Below, one piece after another: positions 24,286-35,279 of a stretch of 64,000 nucleotides of DNA. The translations under genes and the position numbers were made by a program. The DNA is from Plasmodiophora brassicae (lineage: Eukaryota; Endomyxa; Phytomyxea; Plasmodiophorida; Plasmodiophoridae). Within the stretch, counting starts at the first letter, position 1. Each line of letters starts with the position of its first letter. The DNA is taken from assembly GCA_039704465.1 (NCBI GenBank), contig JASFAU010000005.1, positions 372,001 to 436,000 on the forward strand. Reading direction: 5' to 3'. The notes below the pieces were generated by a model. The model made no database searches and had not been told where the DNA came from. It saw only the letters and a list, made by a program, of their open reading frames with translations.

Positions 24286-27200
24286 TTATGTGGTGGATAG
24301 AGGCTGCATGAGTTCGAAGGCGCCAGTGCCGGATCGCACGACCTGGCCGAGGATGATCTGCGACGACGGCGTGCGCATGCGGTCGGGTTCGCCGAACAGG
24401 CAGGCGTCGAGCATGAACTTGCACGACGTTTCGTACGTCATTTTCAGCCAGGGCGACGCGCTCGCGTCCATGCCGGTCCGGTTCAGCGGGCGGAACCCGC
24501 CGTCGAACGTCATGTAGTCGGCCAGCAGGTACAGGTGCCGGTAGTCGACCGAGATGCCGTACACGGCGAACACGGCCGTGATCTCGCGGACGATCGCGGC
24601 CCGGGCGCTCTCCACACCGTACGTCGTCAGCAACGCCGCAATGTCGTTCGTCCTGATCTGGTTCACGTCGATCGCGTCCGCGTGCTCCCAGACGTACGAG
24701 AAGTTGACACCGTCGGTCTGCACGATGTTCACCTGCGCGTGCACCGATCCGGGTCAGCCTATGGACCCGACGTGCGACGACGACGGACGCCCAATGTACC
24801 TGTTTGCGAGGATCGTTCGGGTCCGGTCGGGTCGTCACATAACACTTCGTGATGCCGGGCACGTTGTGCACCAGGACGCGCGATTGCACCTGGTCGATCA
24901 GGGACATGATGAGGAGACGGCGGGCGTGCAGCGGCATCTGCAGGACGATCTGTACGGATCGGCCAGCCTTGCCGAACGCCAGGCTGTGCAGGTACGGGGA
25001 CCTGAAGTGCTGACGGGAGCGGACAGCGCCATCCTCGACGGCGCCTTCGTCGTCGTCATCGGACCCGGTCGCCATGTCGTCGTCTGCACCCGACTCATCG
25101 TCCGATCCGTCTTCCGCAGCGCCGTCGTCGCCGACCTGGACCGATTCGGCGTCGCTTTCGGCAGACGACCCCGCGGCATCGTCTTGGGCGTCCTCGCCGC
25201 TCTCACCATCGCCGCCTGATCTCTCGTTCGCGGGTTCCTGCACCTGTCGTGACGTGATTTTAACGCCCGACACCTTGGCGACGGCCGCCAGCAGCCTACG
25301 TAGGCACAATCGCTCGTCAGAGCGGCCCCAAACAGCGATGACAACGGAACAACACGTACCTGGGGACGAACCCGTTCTCGATGACCTTGACGAGGTCCTT
25401 CGCCGACAGGTCGAAGTCGCTCAGGCTGCGCATGTGGAGCTCGATCCGGTAGAGCCGCCGGCGCTCGTTCGTCGTTCCTGGGCCGATGGATTCCGAGCAG
25501 GTCGCGCGGTCGACGAGCTCGCTGAGCTTGATCTGCCGGAGCTTGTGGGCCAGCTGCTCGGCGTGACGGACGGCATCGTTGGGCGGCCGCAGGTACACCT
25601 CCATCAGCGGCGTCTTGATTGCCGCCGACGCCGTCATGATGATTTCGACGAGACGCGGGATACCGAGCGTCACGTTGGCGCCACCGAACCCGGCAAGGTG
25701 GAACGTGTTCAACGTCATCTGCGTCGACGGTTCACCGATCGACTGCGCCGTCAGGACACCGACGTTCTCGCCCGGATCCACGAGCGACGACATGTACTTC
25801 AGCCACATCATCAGCTCGAACATTTCACGCGTCATCCCCTACACAGGCGGACGTCAGCGGGTCGCACCAGTTGGGCAAGGGAACGCGCGCGCGCGCACCT
25901 TGTCGAACACGTCCAGGGTGTTGTCGCAGAACTTCCTGATCTGGGTCTGGAAGCTCTCCGCGACGCAGCCAATGTTCGACCCAGGCCCATGAAGCGACAG
26001 GATGGGGTCGGGGATCGAACCCGGACGAGCGGATTCGTGCTGGGCCCAGTACTGCAGGGCGCGCTCCGGATCCAGGCAGGTCAGGGCGACGCCCGGGTTC
26101 AGGCGGTTCAGGACGGCCTTGAAGTTGTTGGCGAGCAGGTTGGTCTCGCGCAGGATCAGACTCTTCGTCACGTCGATGCTGTCCTCGCCGTACTGGAACA
26201 TGACGACGTCGCCGCGCTCGTTCCGGACCGTATAGTCGTACTGAACGGAGAGCGACTCGAGGTGCTTCACCAGGCAGCGTTGCAAGTACCCACTGCGACT
26301 CGTCTTGACGGCGGTATCGACCAGACCTTCACGACCGGCCATGCAGTGGAAGTAGTATTCGGCGGGGCGAATGCCAGTCAAGAACCTGGGGCGACCATGT
26401 CAGACGCACACACGACCATCACGCGGCCGAGGGACAGGGCGCACCGATTGGCGATGAATCCACCAGCGCGTGCGCGAACGTCGTATGGCCGGAAGCAGGG
26501 CAGCGTTCGCCCCGATGCCATACGCGGCACACGACGCCCTTCCAGCTCCTGCTGGCCGAGCAGGCACGAGATCTGCGAGAAGTTCACCTTGGATCCCTTG
26601 GCACCGGAGATCGTCATCATGCTGAAGTTGTTGCTCGGGAAGGACTTCCACTGGCCCACGGGCAACGACGCCGATATGATCGACGAGGTCACGCCGTTCA
26701 TCGCCGATTTCACGAAGGAATCCAGGGACGCGTCACCCTGCTTCCCTGACCACGTATCGTCAATCGGGAACTCCCGTTACGATGCAAACACGTTGACTAA
26801 CCCGTTTGACGCAGACGATCGTGGACGCGTTTGGCAACGCCAGCCATGGATTTGTCACCCACATCGGACCCGGTAAACGAGACGGCGGCTTCCATGGCGA
26901 CATTGTCGACACCATGGCACTGTGCCTGCCGAGCCCGTTCCGCAGACGATTGAAGCAGCAGGTCGTCCAGGCCACACGTGAATGCTACACGACAATAGCA
27001 CGTTAGCATCGACCCGAACGCGGGCAACGCTCAACGCCAGTCCGTACCATGATGGGTCTGAAGATACGCTGTGAACAGGCGCCCGAGGGCAGTCAGGAGG
27101 TCGCCGGCGTAGGCGGACCCGTACAGTTCATAGACGCAATGGACCAGGCCGAACTTCTTCGCGCCGAACTGGGTCTTGTCGAGGACACCGACCAGCAGGT

Positions 27201-29788
27201 CGTTGCCGCGAACGACGACGCTGGCCTCCTCGCAGCGCACCCTGGACGGCCCGCCCCAGGAGTCGTGCGGAATCTGGTTCTTCGAGTCGATGTTCAGCGG
27301 CGCCGAGTGCCGCGTGATCAGGTAGATGATACAGGAGACCAGCTGCTTGCCCGTGTACAGAGGCACAGGACGCAGGATCGCTGGGCAGATGGACGGGACG
27401 CGCACCTACGCGCCCCCCGAGTCAGCCACGAGCACAAGGGCCAGGTAACGGAGACGGACCTGAACAGGGAGCGACATGCAGGCGGAGTACAGTAGCTGGT
27501 GGAACTCGTCACGCGTGAAGAACGTGTCCTGTCACCGCGTCAGCATGTCACCCGTAGACTGGCCATCGGAACACTGACGCGTTTCGTGATCAGCACGCCG
27601 GCGACGACGTGGTCCTGGATTAAGCCGCGCAGGGGGCTGCCGTCCTTCGGCGTCAGGTACTGGTTGTCGGTGTTGGCGAGCGTGTACCCCTCGGCCCTGG
27701 CCAGCTCCGATTGCGGGAAGTGCACGTTGATCTCGTCGCCGTCGAAGTCGGCATTGTACGTGTTGCAGTTGGCGTAATGCATGCGGATCGTCTGCTGCCC
27801 TTGCAGGATGCGGGCCTTGTGCGCCATCATACTCGCTTTGTGCAGCGTCGGTTGCCGGTTGACAAGCAAGACGTCGCCGTTCTGCAGGTGGCGGAACACC
27901 TTACGCGGCGCCGTGATCATCCCGCTGCACTGGCTGTTCCCGGCCGCGCTCGTGCTTCCGAACTGGGCCCCTGTCAGCAGCGTAGACGCGATTGCGACGC
28001 GTTGCGCCTTGGTACGCCTCGACAGCGAGATCAGGTGCCCGTGTTCGTTCTCGACATAGTTCGCACCTGATCAGATTCAGACACGGTCGAGAGGGACACC
28101 GCCGCGCCAACCGACAGACCTGGGTACGCGTAGGGTCCATTGATGACCATTTGACGCAGGAGTTCGACGTTGAACGGCGTGACAGGTTCGGGGTACGTCA
28201 GCTGCCTGGCGAACATCTCGGGAATGCCGATTTCGCCGACATGCAGGTACGGGTCGGGCGAGATGACCGACCGGCAACTGAAATTGACCCGCTTGCCCAT
28301 CAGGTTCTGCCGGAACAGACCCTGCTTCTTCTCGATACGCTGGCGGACGCCAGGGAGCGTTGCATTGGATTTCGAACCAGCTGGCGCTTTGTCGCTATCC
28401 ATCAGCATATTCGCCTGGTTCTGCATCTCCAGCCATGCCGCGTACAAGTCTTTAACGGTTACCGTCGCCTGAACAGGCACAGCACGTTAGCGAAGCGACC
28501 GTTGCCGCAGACGCATCGTCCTAACGTTCTCATTGTCGAGATCAGAAGAGATTTTGCTGAACGACTGGCTGGCTTTGATGATGGTCTTGAAGTACGTGTT
28601 CTCCGGGTGCTCCATGGCGACGTCTCCCATCACGATCGGCGGCCTGTACTTGCACGGGGGCACGATGAGCACTTCCAGGAAGAAGGACGTCGCGGTGAGG
28701 TTAGGGAAGAGCGCTTTGAGAGCGGTGCCATCTTCACCATCATACAGGATCTCCATGTGACGCATCGCTTCGTTCGGCAGCATCACACCAGTGGTCGTCG
28801 GTGGCGGCGCGATCTCCCCCGTCAGCACATCTTGGTGGTGCACGTCGATTAGTACGTTGACGATGAGCAATGTCGCAAACACGATCATGCTTACTCGTAA
28901 CGCTGTGATCGACTCCCAGCTTGGCGATGGCGGACAGCGTTCGAGGACGGTACGGCATGATGAAGATCTTACTCGTCCCTTCGCTTCGCAAAGGCAGGCT
29001 GAAGCGTTCGCACTATGCATCCCGAAGGTGAGCGCCAGCACAACCGTACAGAGCAACGCGACACGCACTCGTTCACACTTGGCGGGATCGCTCCAGTGTT
29101 GCCATTGCCGAACGGTTGCGCGTCTGGCATCCAGCACGGCGTCGTCACCAACTAGGCCAGCGTCGTGGGTCGTCGCCGAACGCACTGAGGCGATACGCGC
29201 GTCAACACCGGCGCGCCAGTCATCGTCGTCGTCGACGTCAGCGCCGCTTTCCGCGTCCTCGTCTTCGTCATCGCTCATGGTCGAATCGCCTTTGTGCCCG
29301 GCCTGATACCAACACGCATCAGCTGACCGTCGGGCGAAAGTCGGCCATTGCGGCGGTAGTACCTTCGCAGAGGTCGACGTGTCGATACGATCCGCATCGT
29401 ACAGAAGCCGTTCGTCTATAAGCCCGAGTTTCGTGGCCAGAGTCTGGAGGCTGGCGCCAGAGTGCCTCAGCCGATGGCAGTGCTGGCACATCTGCTTAAG
29501 GATCTTGTTGAGTATCTTGAACGCCAACGGGTTGTAGATCGGAACCGGTAGCTCAACATGGCCGACATGCCCCGGGCAGCATTCGTACCGAAGGTGGCAT
29601 GATGCGCAATGCGCCATGCGATCTATCGGGCCCATGGCAAGGTCGTACAACCCGCCGGGGATCGGTTGTTTGAGTGCGTCCAGCCCTTCCGCAACCGTGA
29701 TCGCTTTCACCGACAGGGAACGCACCTCTGCGGGCGTGTAGAACTTGAACGACACCTGCGCGATTTCATCGTCGACCAGGGCGCCCAT
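24286..29788 (-). CDS. RPA190: DNA-directed RNA polymerase I largest subunit (RPA190/POLR1A)
   Basis: Catalytic largest subunit of RNA polymerase I, which transcribes rRNA in the nucleolus. The N-terminal exon has [20 protein letters not shown] and the clamp zinc ligands [17 protein letters not shown], then CQHCHRL. Further exons carry [39 protein letters not shown] and the metal-binding loop [17 protein letters not shown] (about 27715-27755). Next come the GLIQDH block, [39 protein letters not shown] of the bridge-helix region, and [22 protein letters not shown] of the trigger loop. A highly acidic insert (about 25030-25240) in the jaw is typical of Pol I. The C-terminus has [11 protein letters not shown] and [11 protein letters not shown]. 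Short introns are interspersed. The start at 29788 was chosen because the family N-terminus follows it immediately. Confidence 0.93.
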
Positions 29789-29972
29789 GGCGATCAGCTG
29801 TCCCAGCACGCAATCAGCAGAGTGGAAAAGTTGCTGTAGATCGCTGAGCAAACAGTCACCTGCTGGTTGGAAGCCGAACGCTCCTGCGGGACTGATGCCG
29901 GTGGCACCTGGGTCCGCGCGGACTCCGCGGAAGTCCGCCACGGCGTTCCAGCCGCTGACAACAACGACCGCG
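29789..29972. promoter_or_regulatory. Shared divergent promoter of RPA190 and RPAC1
   Basis: Only 184 bp separate the start codons of two subunits of the same enzyme, transcribed in opposite directions. A single regulatory region probably drives both, which would balance their supply. I saw no unambiguous TATA box. Confidence 0.6.
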
Positions 29973-31272
29973 ATGCCTTCCCTGCCTGACAACCTGGAGG
30001 CCATCCGCTCCCGCGTCTTTATCGAAGCCGGTGTCCCGACGCACACCGCCGGTATTGATGACGCGCTGGCGTTCAAGTCGCTCAATATCGGTATGATGCG
30101 CCCCAGTTCGATCGTTCGACGACTTCGCCGAACGCTAGTACCTATCAGATAATTCGCTGGACCTGGACCGGTTCAGGGAAGGATTGAAATGCTCCGTACT
30201 GCGGCTGAATGAACAAGAAATCGTGTTCGAACTGGTGGGCATTGATGCTCCGATTGCTAACGCGCTGCGACGGGTGTTGATTGCGGAAGTACCGACGATT
30301 GCCATTGAAAAGGTCTCGAATGCGTCGGTTCCCGGCGCTCTGCTGTTTGACTAACGACCTGCACAGGTGAACATCTACCAGAATACGTCCATCATGCAGG
30401 ATGAGGTGTTGGCCCATCGTCTCGGGCTAGGTAAGGGCCCTTGTTGTGCCCCGGTCCGGCGTTTCCTAAGCCTGGTCGCTAGTCCCTATCTTGGCCGACC
30501 CTCGCAAGATGGAGTACCCAGGCGAGCGAGCGACACCTCAGAACACTCTCGTGTTTACGTTGGTGGTCACGTGCACAGAGAACCCCAGGGCAACGGCGCT
30601 AGACCCGCCTCATGTTCGATACATCAACAGCAACGTGTACTTCCGCGACCTGAAATGGGTACCGCAACCAGGGCAAGAGGAAATGTTCGAGGGCAGCCCG
30701 CCTCGGGTTGTTGACGGTGACATCCTCCTGTGCCAGTTGCGTCCGGGACAGACATTGGAGCTTGAGCTCTTCTGTGAAAAGGGAATTGGGCAGACGCACG
30801 CGAAGTGGTCTCCCGTCTGCACCGCGTCCTACAAGCTGAAACCCGAGGTCATCATACCTCGAAAGTTGACTGGTAGACACCGAACATGTCGTTTATGAGT
30901 ACGTGGTTTACGATGCCCACGCAGGGTCCACGGCGGAGGCGCTTGTTAACGTCTGCCCGATGAACGTGTTCGACATTGAAGACGACCAGGCGGTCGTTGC
31001 ACGCCCTGACAAGTGCACCATGTGCCGGGAGTGCATTCGCGATAAGCCCTGGGGCGCCGACGGCGTCCAGCTCAGAAGGATCCGCGACCACTTCATCTGT
31101 CAGTCCTATCCCGCATTGTGCCGCCCCCCGCGTTCGGTACTAACCCCCCGCCGCAGTCACCGTCGAATCCACGGGCATCTACAGGCCCGACGAGCTCCTG
31201 GCCGAGGCGCTCGACGTCCTCGTATCGAAGTGCAACACCATCGTGACGTGCCTCGATGAGTTGCATCGCTAA
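29973..31272 (+). CDS. RPAC1: RNA polymerase I/III subunit RPAC1 (RPC40) with ferredoxin-like Cys motif
   Basis: Alpha-like subunit shared by Pol I and III, which pairs with RPAC2/AC19 at the start of polymerase assembly. Six exons (29973-30090, 30149-30312, 30367-30430, 30483-30847, 30900-31098, 31157-31272) give 341 residues, the normal length. Signature blocks: VFELVGIDAPIANALRRVL, IAEVPTIAIEK, NTSIMQDEVLAHRLGL, ADPRKMEY, DGDILLCQLRPGQ, GIGQTHAKWSPVCTASY, RIRDHFIF and VESTGIYRPDELLAEAL. A ferredoxin-like insert holds Cys256, Cys276, Cys279 and Cys282, spaced C-x19-C-x2-C-x2-C. That is the layout known from the Fe-S cluster of archaeal RpoD/D subunits and from some protist and plant homologues; fungal and animal RPC40 lack it. 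The stop codon lies against an AATAAA. Confidence 0.93.
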
Positions 31273-31277
31273 ATAAA
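31272..31277 (+). other. Poly(A)-signal-like AATAAA overlapping the RPAC1 stop
   Basis: The last base of the TAA stop is the first base of AATAAA. If used, the 3' UTR would be only a few tens of nucleotides, consistent with the next gene starting 153 bp downstream. Confidence 0.4.
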
Positions 31278-31425
31278 CGCCCAGATCCCCTCCCACTGGT
31301 GCACCGCGCTGTGGCGCGAAGAAGAGGTTGACTGTGTCCCTGTCACAGGTCGGGCCGCCGGCCACGATTTTGGCAACGGGGGCGGCGGGCACCGCACCAC
31401 CACCGCTCCCGATTCGCAGCGTGCC

Positions 31426-34009
31426 ATGTGGCGGCATCGGCGGTGGCGTCGCGAGCTGTTCACGGGACCGGGGCTGTCGCCGACGTTCGACAAGGTGCTG
31501 ATCGCGAACCGCGGCGAGATCGCGTGTCGGGTGGCGCGGACGGCGCGCCTGCTCGGGGTCAGGACCGTCGGCGTGTACAGCGACGCGGACCGCGATTCGC
31601 TGCACGTGCGCCAGTGCGATGAGGCGTACCGGATCGGCGAGGCGCCTGCTGCCGAGAGTTACCTGCGCGCGGATAGGATCCTGGCCGTCGCGAAACAGGC
31701 CGGGGCTCAGGCCGTGAGTCGTCGTCGTCGTCGTTTGGGGGGGAACGCCTGCTTCCCCGGGGCCGGTGTTCTGATTCGTCCGGTACTTGCCAGGTGCATC
31801 CTGGCTACGGGTTCCTCAGTGAATCCGTCAAGTTCGCGGAGGCGTGCGACAAGGAGGGCATCGAGTTCATCGGGCCCCCGGTCAAGGCGATCGATGCCAT
31901 GGGGTCCAAGAGGTATGGCTGCGTCCGCGTACCCATTGTAAGAGTGAAACGTGGTCGAATCGCGCTGCAGTGCGGCAAAGAAGATCATGATCGAGGCTGG
32001 GGTGCCGGTCGTTCCTGGGTATCATGGGGCGGATCAGTCCATCGTCGGTGCCCACCCTCGGACGTCACTGTTGACCTCTGCTGAACGGAGCTCGGCGTAG
32101 TCGAAGCTGACCGAAGAGGCGGGCAAGACCGGGTTTCCGCTGATGATCAAAGGTATGCGTCGATCGCATGGGCACCATGGCCTGCCGTTAACCGCCGGTT
32201 CTGTAGCCGTGCTTGGAGGCGGTGGTAAAGGTATGCGAATCGTCTGGAAAGCCGACGACTTTCAGGAAGCCCTCGAGGCCTGCATGAGGGAAGCGCAGTC
32301 CTCGTTTGGCGACAGCCGTGTCCTGCTTGAACGATACATCGTTCGCCCCCGACATATTGGTAGAGCACCGTTGTTACTTCCTGATGCGCTGCCTCTGACA
32401 GTGCCGGTTCGTACAGAATTCCAGATATTTGCTGACAAACATGGCAACGCGGTTCACCTGTTCGAACGCGACTGTTCGGCGCAGAGGCGTCACCAGAAGG
32501 TCCTCGAAGAGGGCCCTGCCCCTGGGATGACGGACGAATTGCGCAGGCAAATGGGTGCCTCGGCGGTCCAGGCCGCTCTCTCAGTCGGATACGTCGGCGC
32601 TGGCACTGTAGAATTCATCTTTGACAGCGACACGAACGAATACTACTTCATGGAGATGAACACGAGGTCCCCCGTCGTGTGTTGCCCTGTCTGCGACTGT
32701 CAGCTAATACATGCGGCAGGTTGCAAGTGGAGCATCCAGGTCGGCCGTTCGCGTCGCGCACACGACAGCACGTTTGCCCCAGCTGACCTCTTCATTTAGT
32801 CACTGAAATGATCGTCCGGATTCCAAAGATCCAGGGCAGTTGCGATCTCGTTCAGCTACAGCTGCACGTGGCGGCAGGCCATCCACTGCCGTTCAAGCAG
32901 GAAGACGTGGTCCATGAGGGCCACTGTATCGAGGCCCGCATTTACGCTGAATCGCCCGTGATGACCCCAAGCGGCCCGGTGTTCCTCCCGTGCACGGGCA
33001 CCATTGAGCACCTTCAAGCACCGGACCCTTTGGTAATCATATCGCCCTGCGACCATGTCTCGCCTAGTAACGTGGACGAAAGGATGGCAGCTGTGTGAAG
33101 GTTCGCGTGGAGACCGGAATTGAGCAGGGATCCGCGATCAGTGTCTACTACGACCCAATGATTGCCAAGCTGGTCGTCTGGTCCCGTGATCGTCGTTCTG
33201 CCCTGTTGCACATGGGCGATGCTCTTGCCCAGTACCAGATACTCGGCCTAGCCAACAACAACATCGCCTTCCTGCATCGCGCCGTTTCGCACCCCGTGTT
33301 TGCCGAAGGGCAAATCACGACGAACTTCATTGCAGAGAACCAGAACGACCTGATGCCTTCGTTTTCTCCGCCGAGGGGCCAGTTATTGGCAATGGCGGCA
33401 GCGGCTGCCTTGTACGATCAGCGGTCAGCACATCGCGATCCATCGCCCTGGGCGAATCAAAGCGGGTTCCGCGTCAACTCGAGCAATGGCCGACAACTTT
33501 CGCTGCTTGTTGGCCACGACGACGACTGGACCGAGAAGCAAATCGACGCCGTCTACAACGACGACGGGTCGCTGACAATGAAGTTCGACGACGAGGTGCA
33601 CTCCAGTGTCGGCGTCAACGTTGGAGGCGGCACCCAGGGCAAACCGTGGCAGTTCTCGTTCCAGGACCGGACCCTGCAAGCCTCCGTCGTCTACCTCGGC
33701 AACGACATCACGGTCTTCTGCCAAGGCCACAGCGCGACCGTACGTCTACCCGACGTCGTCCACGGCGGCGTAGCCGCATCGCAAGCCGGTTCACAGGCGC
33801 CAATGCCCGGCAAGATCGTCAAGGTCCTCGTCACCGACGGGGACACCGTCGCCGAAGGCGACGCCCTCATCGTCATGGAAGCCATGAAAATGGAACACGT
33901 CATCCGAGCGCCGCACAGCGGCACGGTCGACAAAGTCCTCTGCGAGCTCGGCCAGTTCGTCCAGGGCGGCGCCGTCCTGGTCTCGTTCCAGGACGACGGC
34001 AGCGCCTAA
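31426..34009 (+). CDS. MCCA: Methylcrotonyl-CoA carboxylase alpha (biotin carboxylase) subunit, mitochondrial
   Basis: Biotin-containing subunit of 3-methylcrotonyl-CoA carboxylase, a mitochondrial leucine-degradation enzyme. The Arg-rich start [11 protein letters not shown] suits a targeting presequence. Domains in order: biotin carboxylase N-lobe ([20 protein letters not shown]), ATP-grasp ([12 protein letters not shown]), [17 protein letters not shown], the active-site stretch [22 protein letters not shown] and [14 protein letters not shown]-terminal biotinyl domain carries EAMKMEH and ends at 34009. Eight introns; a 20-nt microexon (32720-32739) encodes the invariant LQVEHPV core. The block [13 protein letters not shown] favours MCC over propionyl-CoA carboxylase, but PCC-alpha cannot be excluded. 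A 21-nt stretch at 32814-32834 is extra relative to the family. The partner beta subunit is not in this window. Confidence 0.85.
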
Positions 34010-34164
34010 AATTGTATACAGCTGCAGCGGGTGAAGAAATGTCCGAAGTCTGCTCCATAAACGCGACGCGGGCAGCAGTCGCGCGGAACTGCAGTTCGTG
34101 CAGTTCGCACACTACGTGCTGGATTGCAGTCACACGGCGCAGTGCACTGCGAGGCTGGCAGCTC

Positions 34165-35190
34165 ATGAGCGATATCGACGACGGCGAGCTGTCCGACGAT
34201 GCCCTGGCCTGGGTGGACGACGATTCGTTCCCGTCGATCGAGGCGCTGCGGGCCGCCAAGGGGCGGACGACGTCGCCCCGGCGCTCCGCAGCGATCCAGG
34301 CGCTACACCAGCCGCTCTACGATAACTGCACGGTCCTGTCCATGGAGGACGGATCGCCGCTGTGTCGGATCAGGTCGTACTTGTCCTGGTTCGACCTGTG
34401 TGGCCTTGTTCATGACTGCTTAGTGTAGTCGCAAACGGTGTATGTGGTACGTGAACCGGGACCTGGCCGAGATCGTGAAAGACGACGGCCCCCTCATCAT
34501 TCGCCTGAAGGTAGTCGATCAGGGAACACTGTGGCGCATGCGATACCATCCTAATGTGTCTCATTATGAAAGTTCCCAGCGAAAGGCGGCCCATCTCAGA
34601 ACGACCTGTTCACGTTGAGCACGAAGCGCAACTGCTGCGTGCGATGCGGGGTCGACAGCGATCTTCGCCGAGCGTACATTGTCCCCCATTGCTACCGACG
34701 GGAGATGCCGCCTGCCATGACATCTCACCAGTCGCACGACATTGTTCTGCTCTGCATGGGCTGCCACACGCTCTGGAGTATGGCGCATGCTCGCCTGCGA
34801 AAGGTGATCGCCCAAGAGAGCAGCAGCCCTGTCAACGGGGTTCGCGTCGGCGAAGGGCCCGACCGGACCGCTGTGAAGGCCAAGAAATCCGCCTCCTCTC
34901 TGCTTCGGTATCGTGATCGGATTCCACAGCCAAGAGCAGACGCTATGTTGGCGATTATCAGAGCGCACCTGGGCCGCGATGATGTTACGGATGATGACCT
35001 CGCGTCACTGGCCAAGGTGGACAACGAGGCTGACGCTGATACGCGCGAGCTCATCCCGCATGGGCGCATCGTAGTCGAGAACCTGAATGGCGATTTCGCC
35101 GGCTTCGTCCGACGATGGAGACAGCACTTCGTCGATACTCTCCAGCCTAGGCACCTGCCCGAGTACTGGAGCGTTGACTATGCCCTATAG
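34165..35190 (+). CDS. EXD2 C-terminal-domain-like protein without the exonuclease domain
   Basis: About 302 residues from three exons (34165-34373, 34429-34510, 34573-35190). The whole recognisable part matches the region downstream of the 3'-5' exonuclease domain in EXD2: PLYDNCTVLSMEDGSPLCRI, WYVNRDLAEIV, a CVRCG and CMGCH pair that looks metal-binding, IVPHCYRREMP, SHDIVLLC, LIPHGRIVVEN and RWRQHFVDTLQPRHLPEYWSVD. EXD2 is a nuclease linked to DNA end resection and to mitochondria. Here nothing upstream of about residue 50 resembles the DEDD exonuclease fold; the N-terminus is short, acidic and low in complexity. The Cys pairs with nearby His residues resemble an HNH-like zinc site, so independent nucleic-acid binding or cleavage is plausible but unproven. 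The start ATG at 34165 gives the full conserved block. An extra upstream exon is possible, though only 155 bp separate it from MCCA. Confidence 0.75.
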
Positions 35191-35279
35191 GCACGTAGCC
35201 TGGTCAGTGTGAAGGCGCGTCGGCCAGGCCGGGCTCGTCATCAGGTTGATAATGAATCGTAAATTACAAGTACATCCAG

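Noticed and set aside
25854..30085. Plus-strand frames opposite the Pol I large subunit
   Set aside because: They encode no recognisable blocks and are interrupted inconsistently; the minus strand carries the complete RPA190 signature series.
30848..30899. Apparent frameshift in RPAC1 after KLKPE
   Set aside because: A 52-nt GT-AG intron joins KLKPE to YVVYDAH in frame, so no indel is needed.
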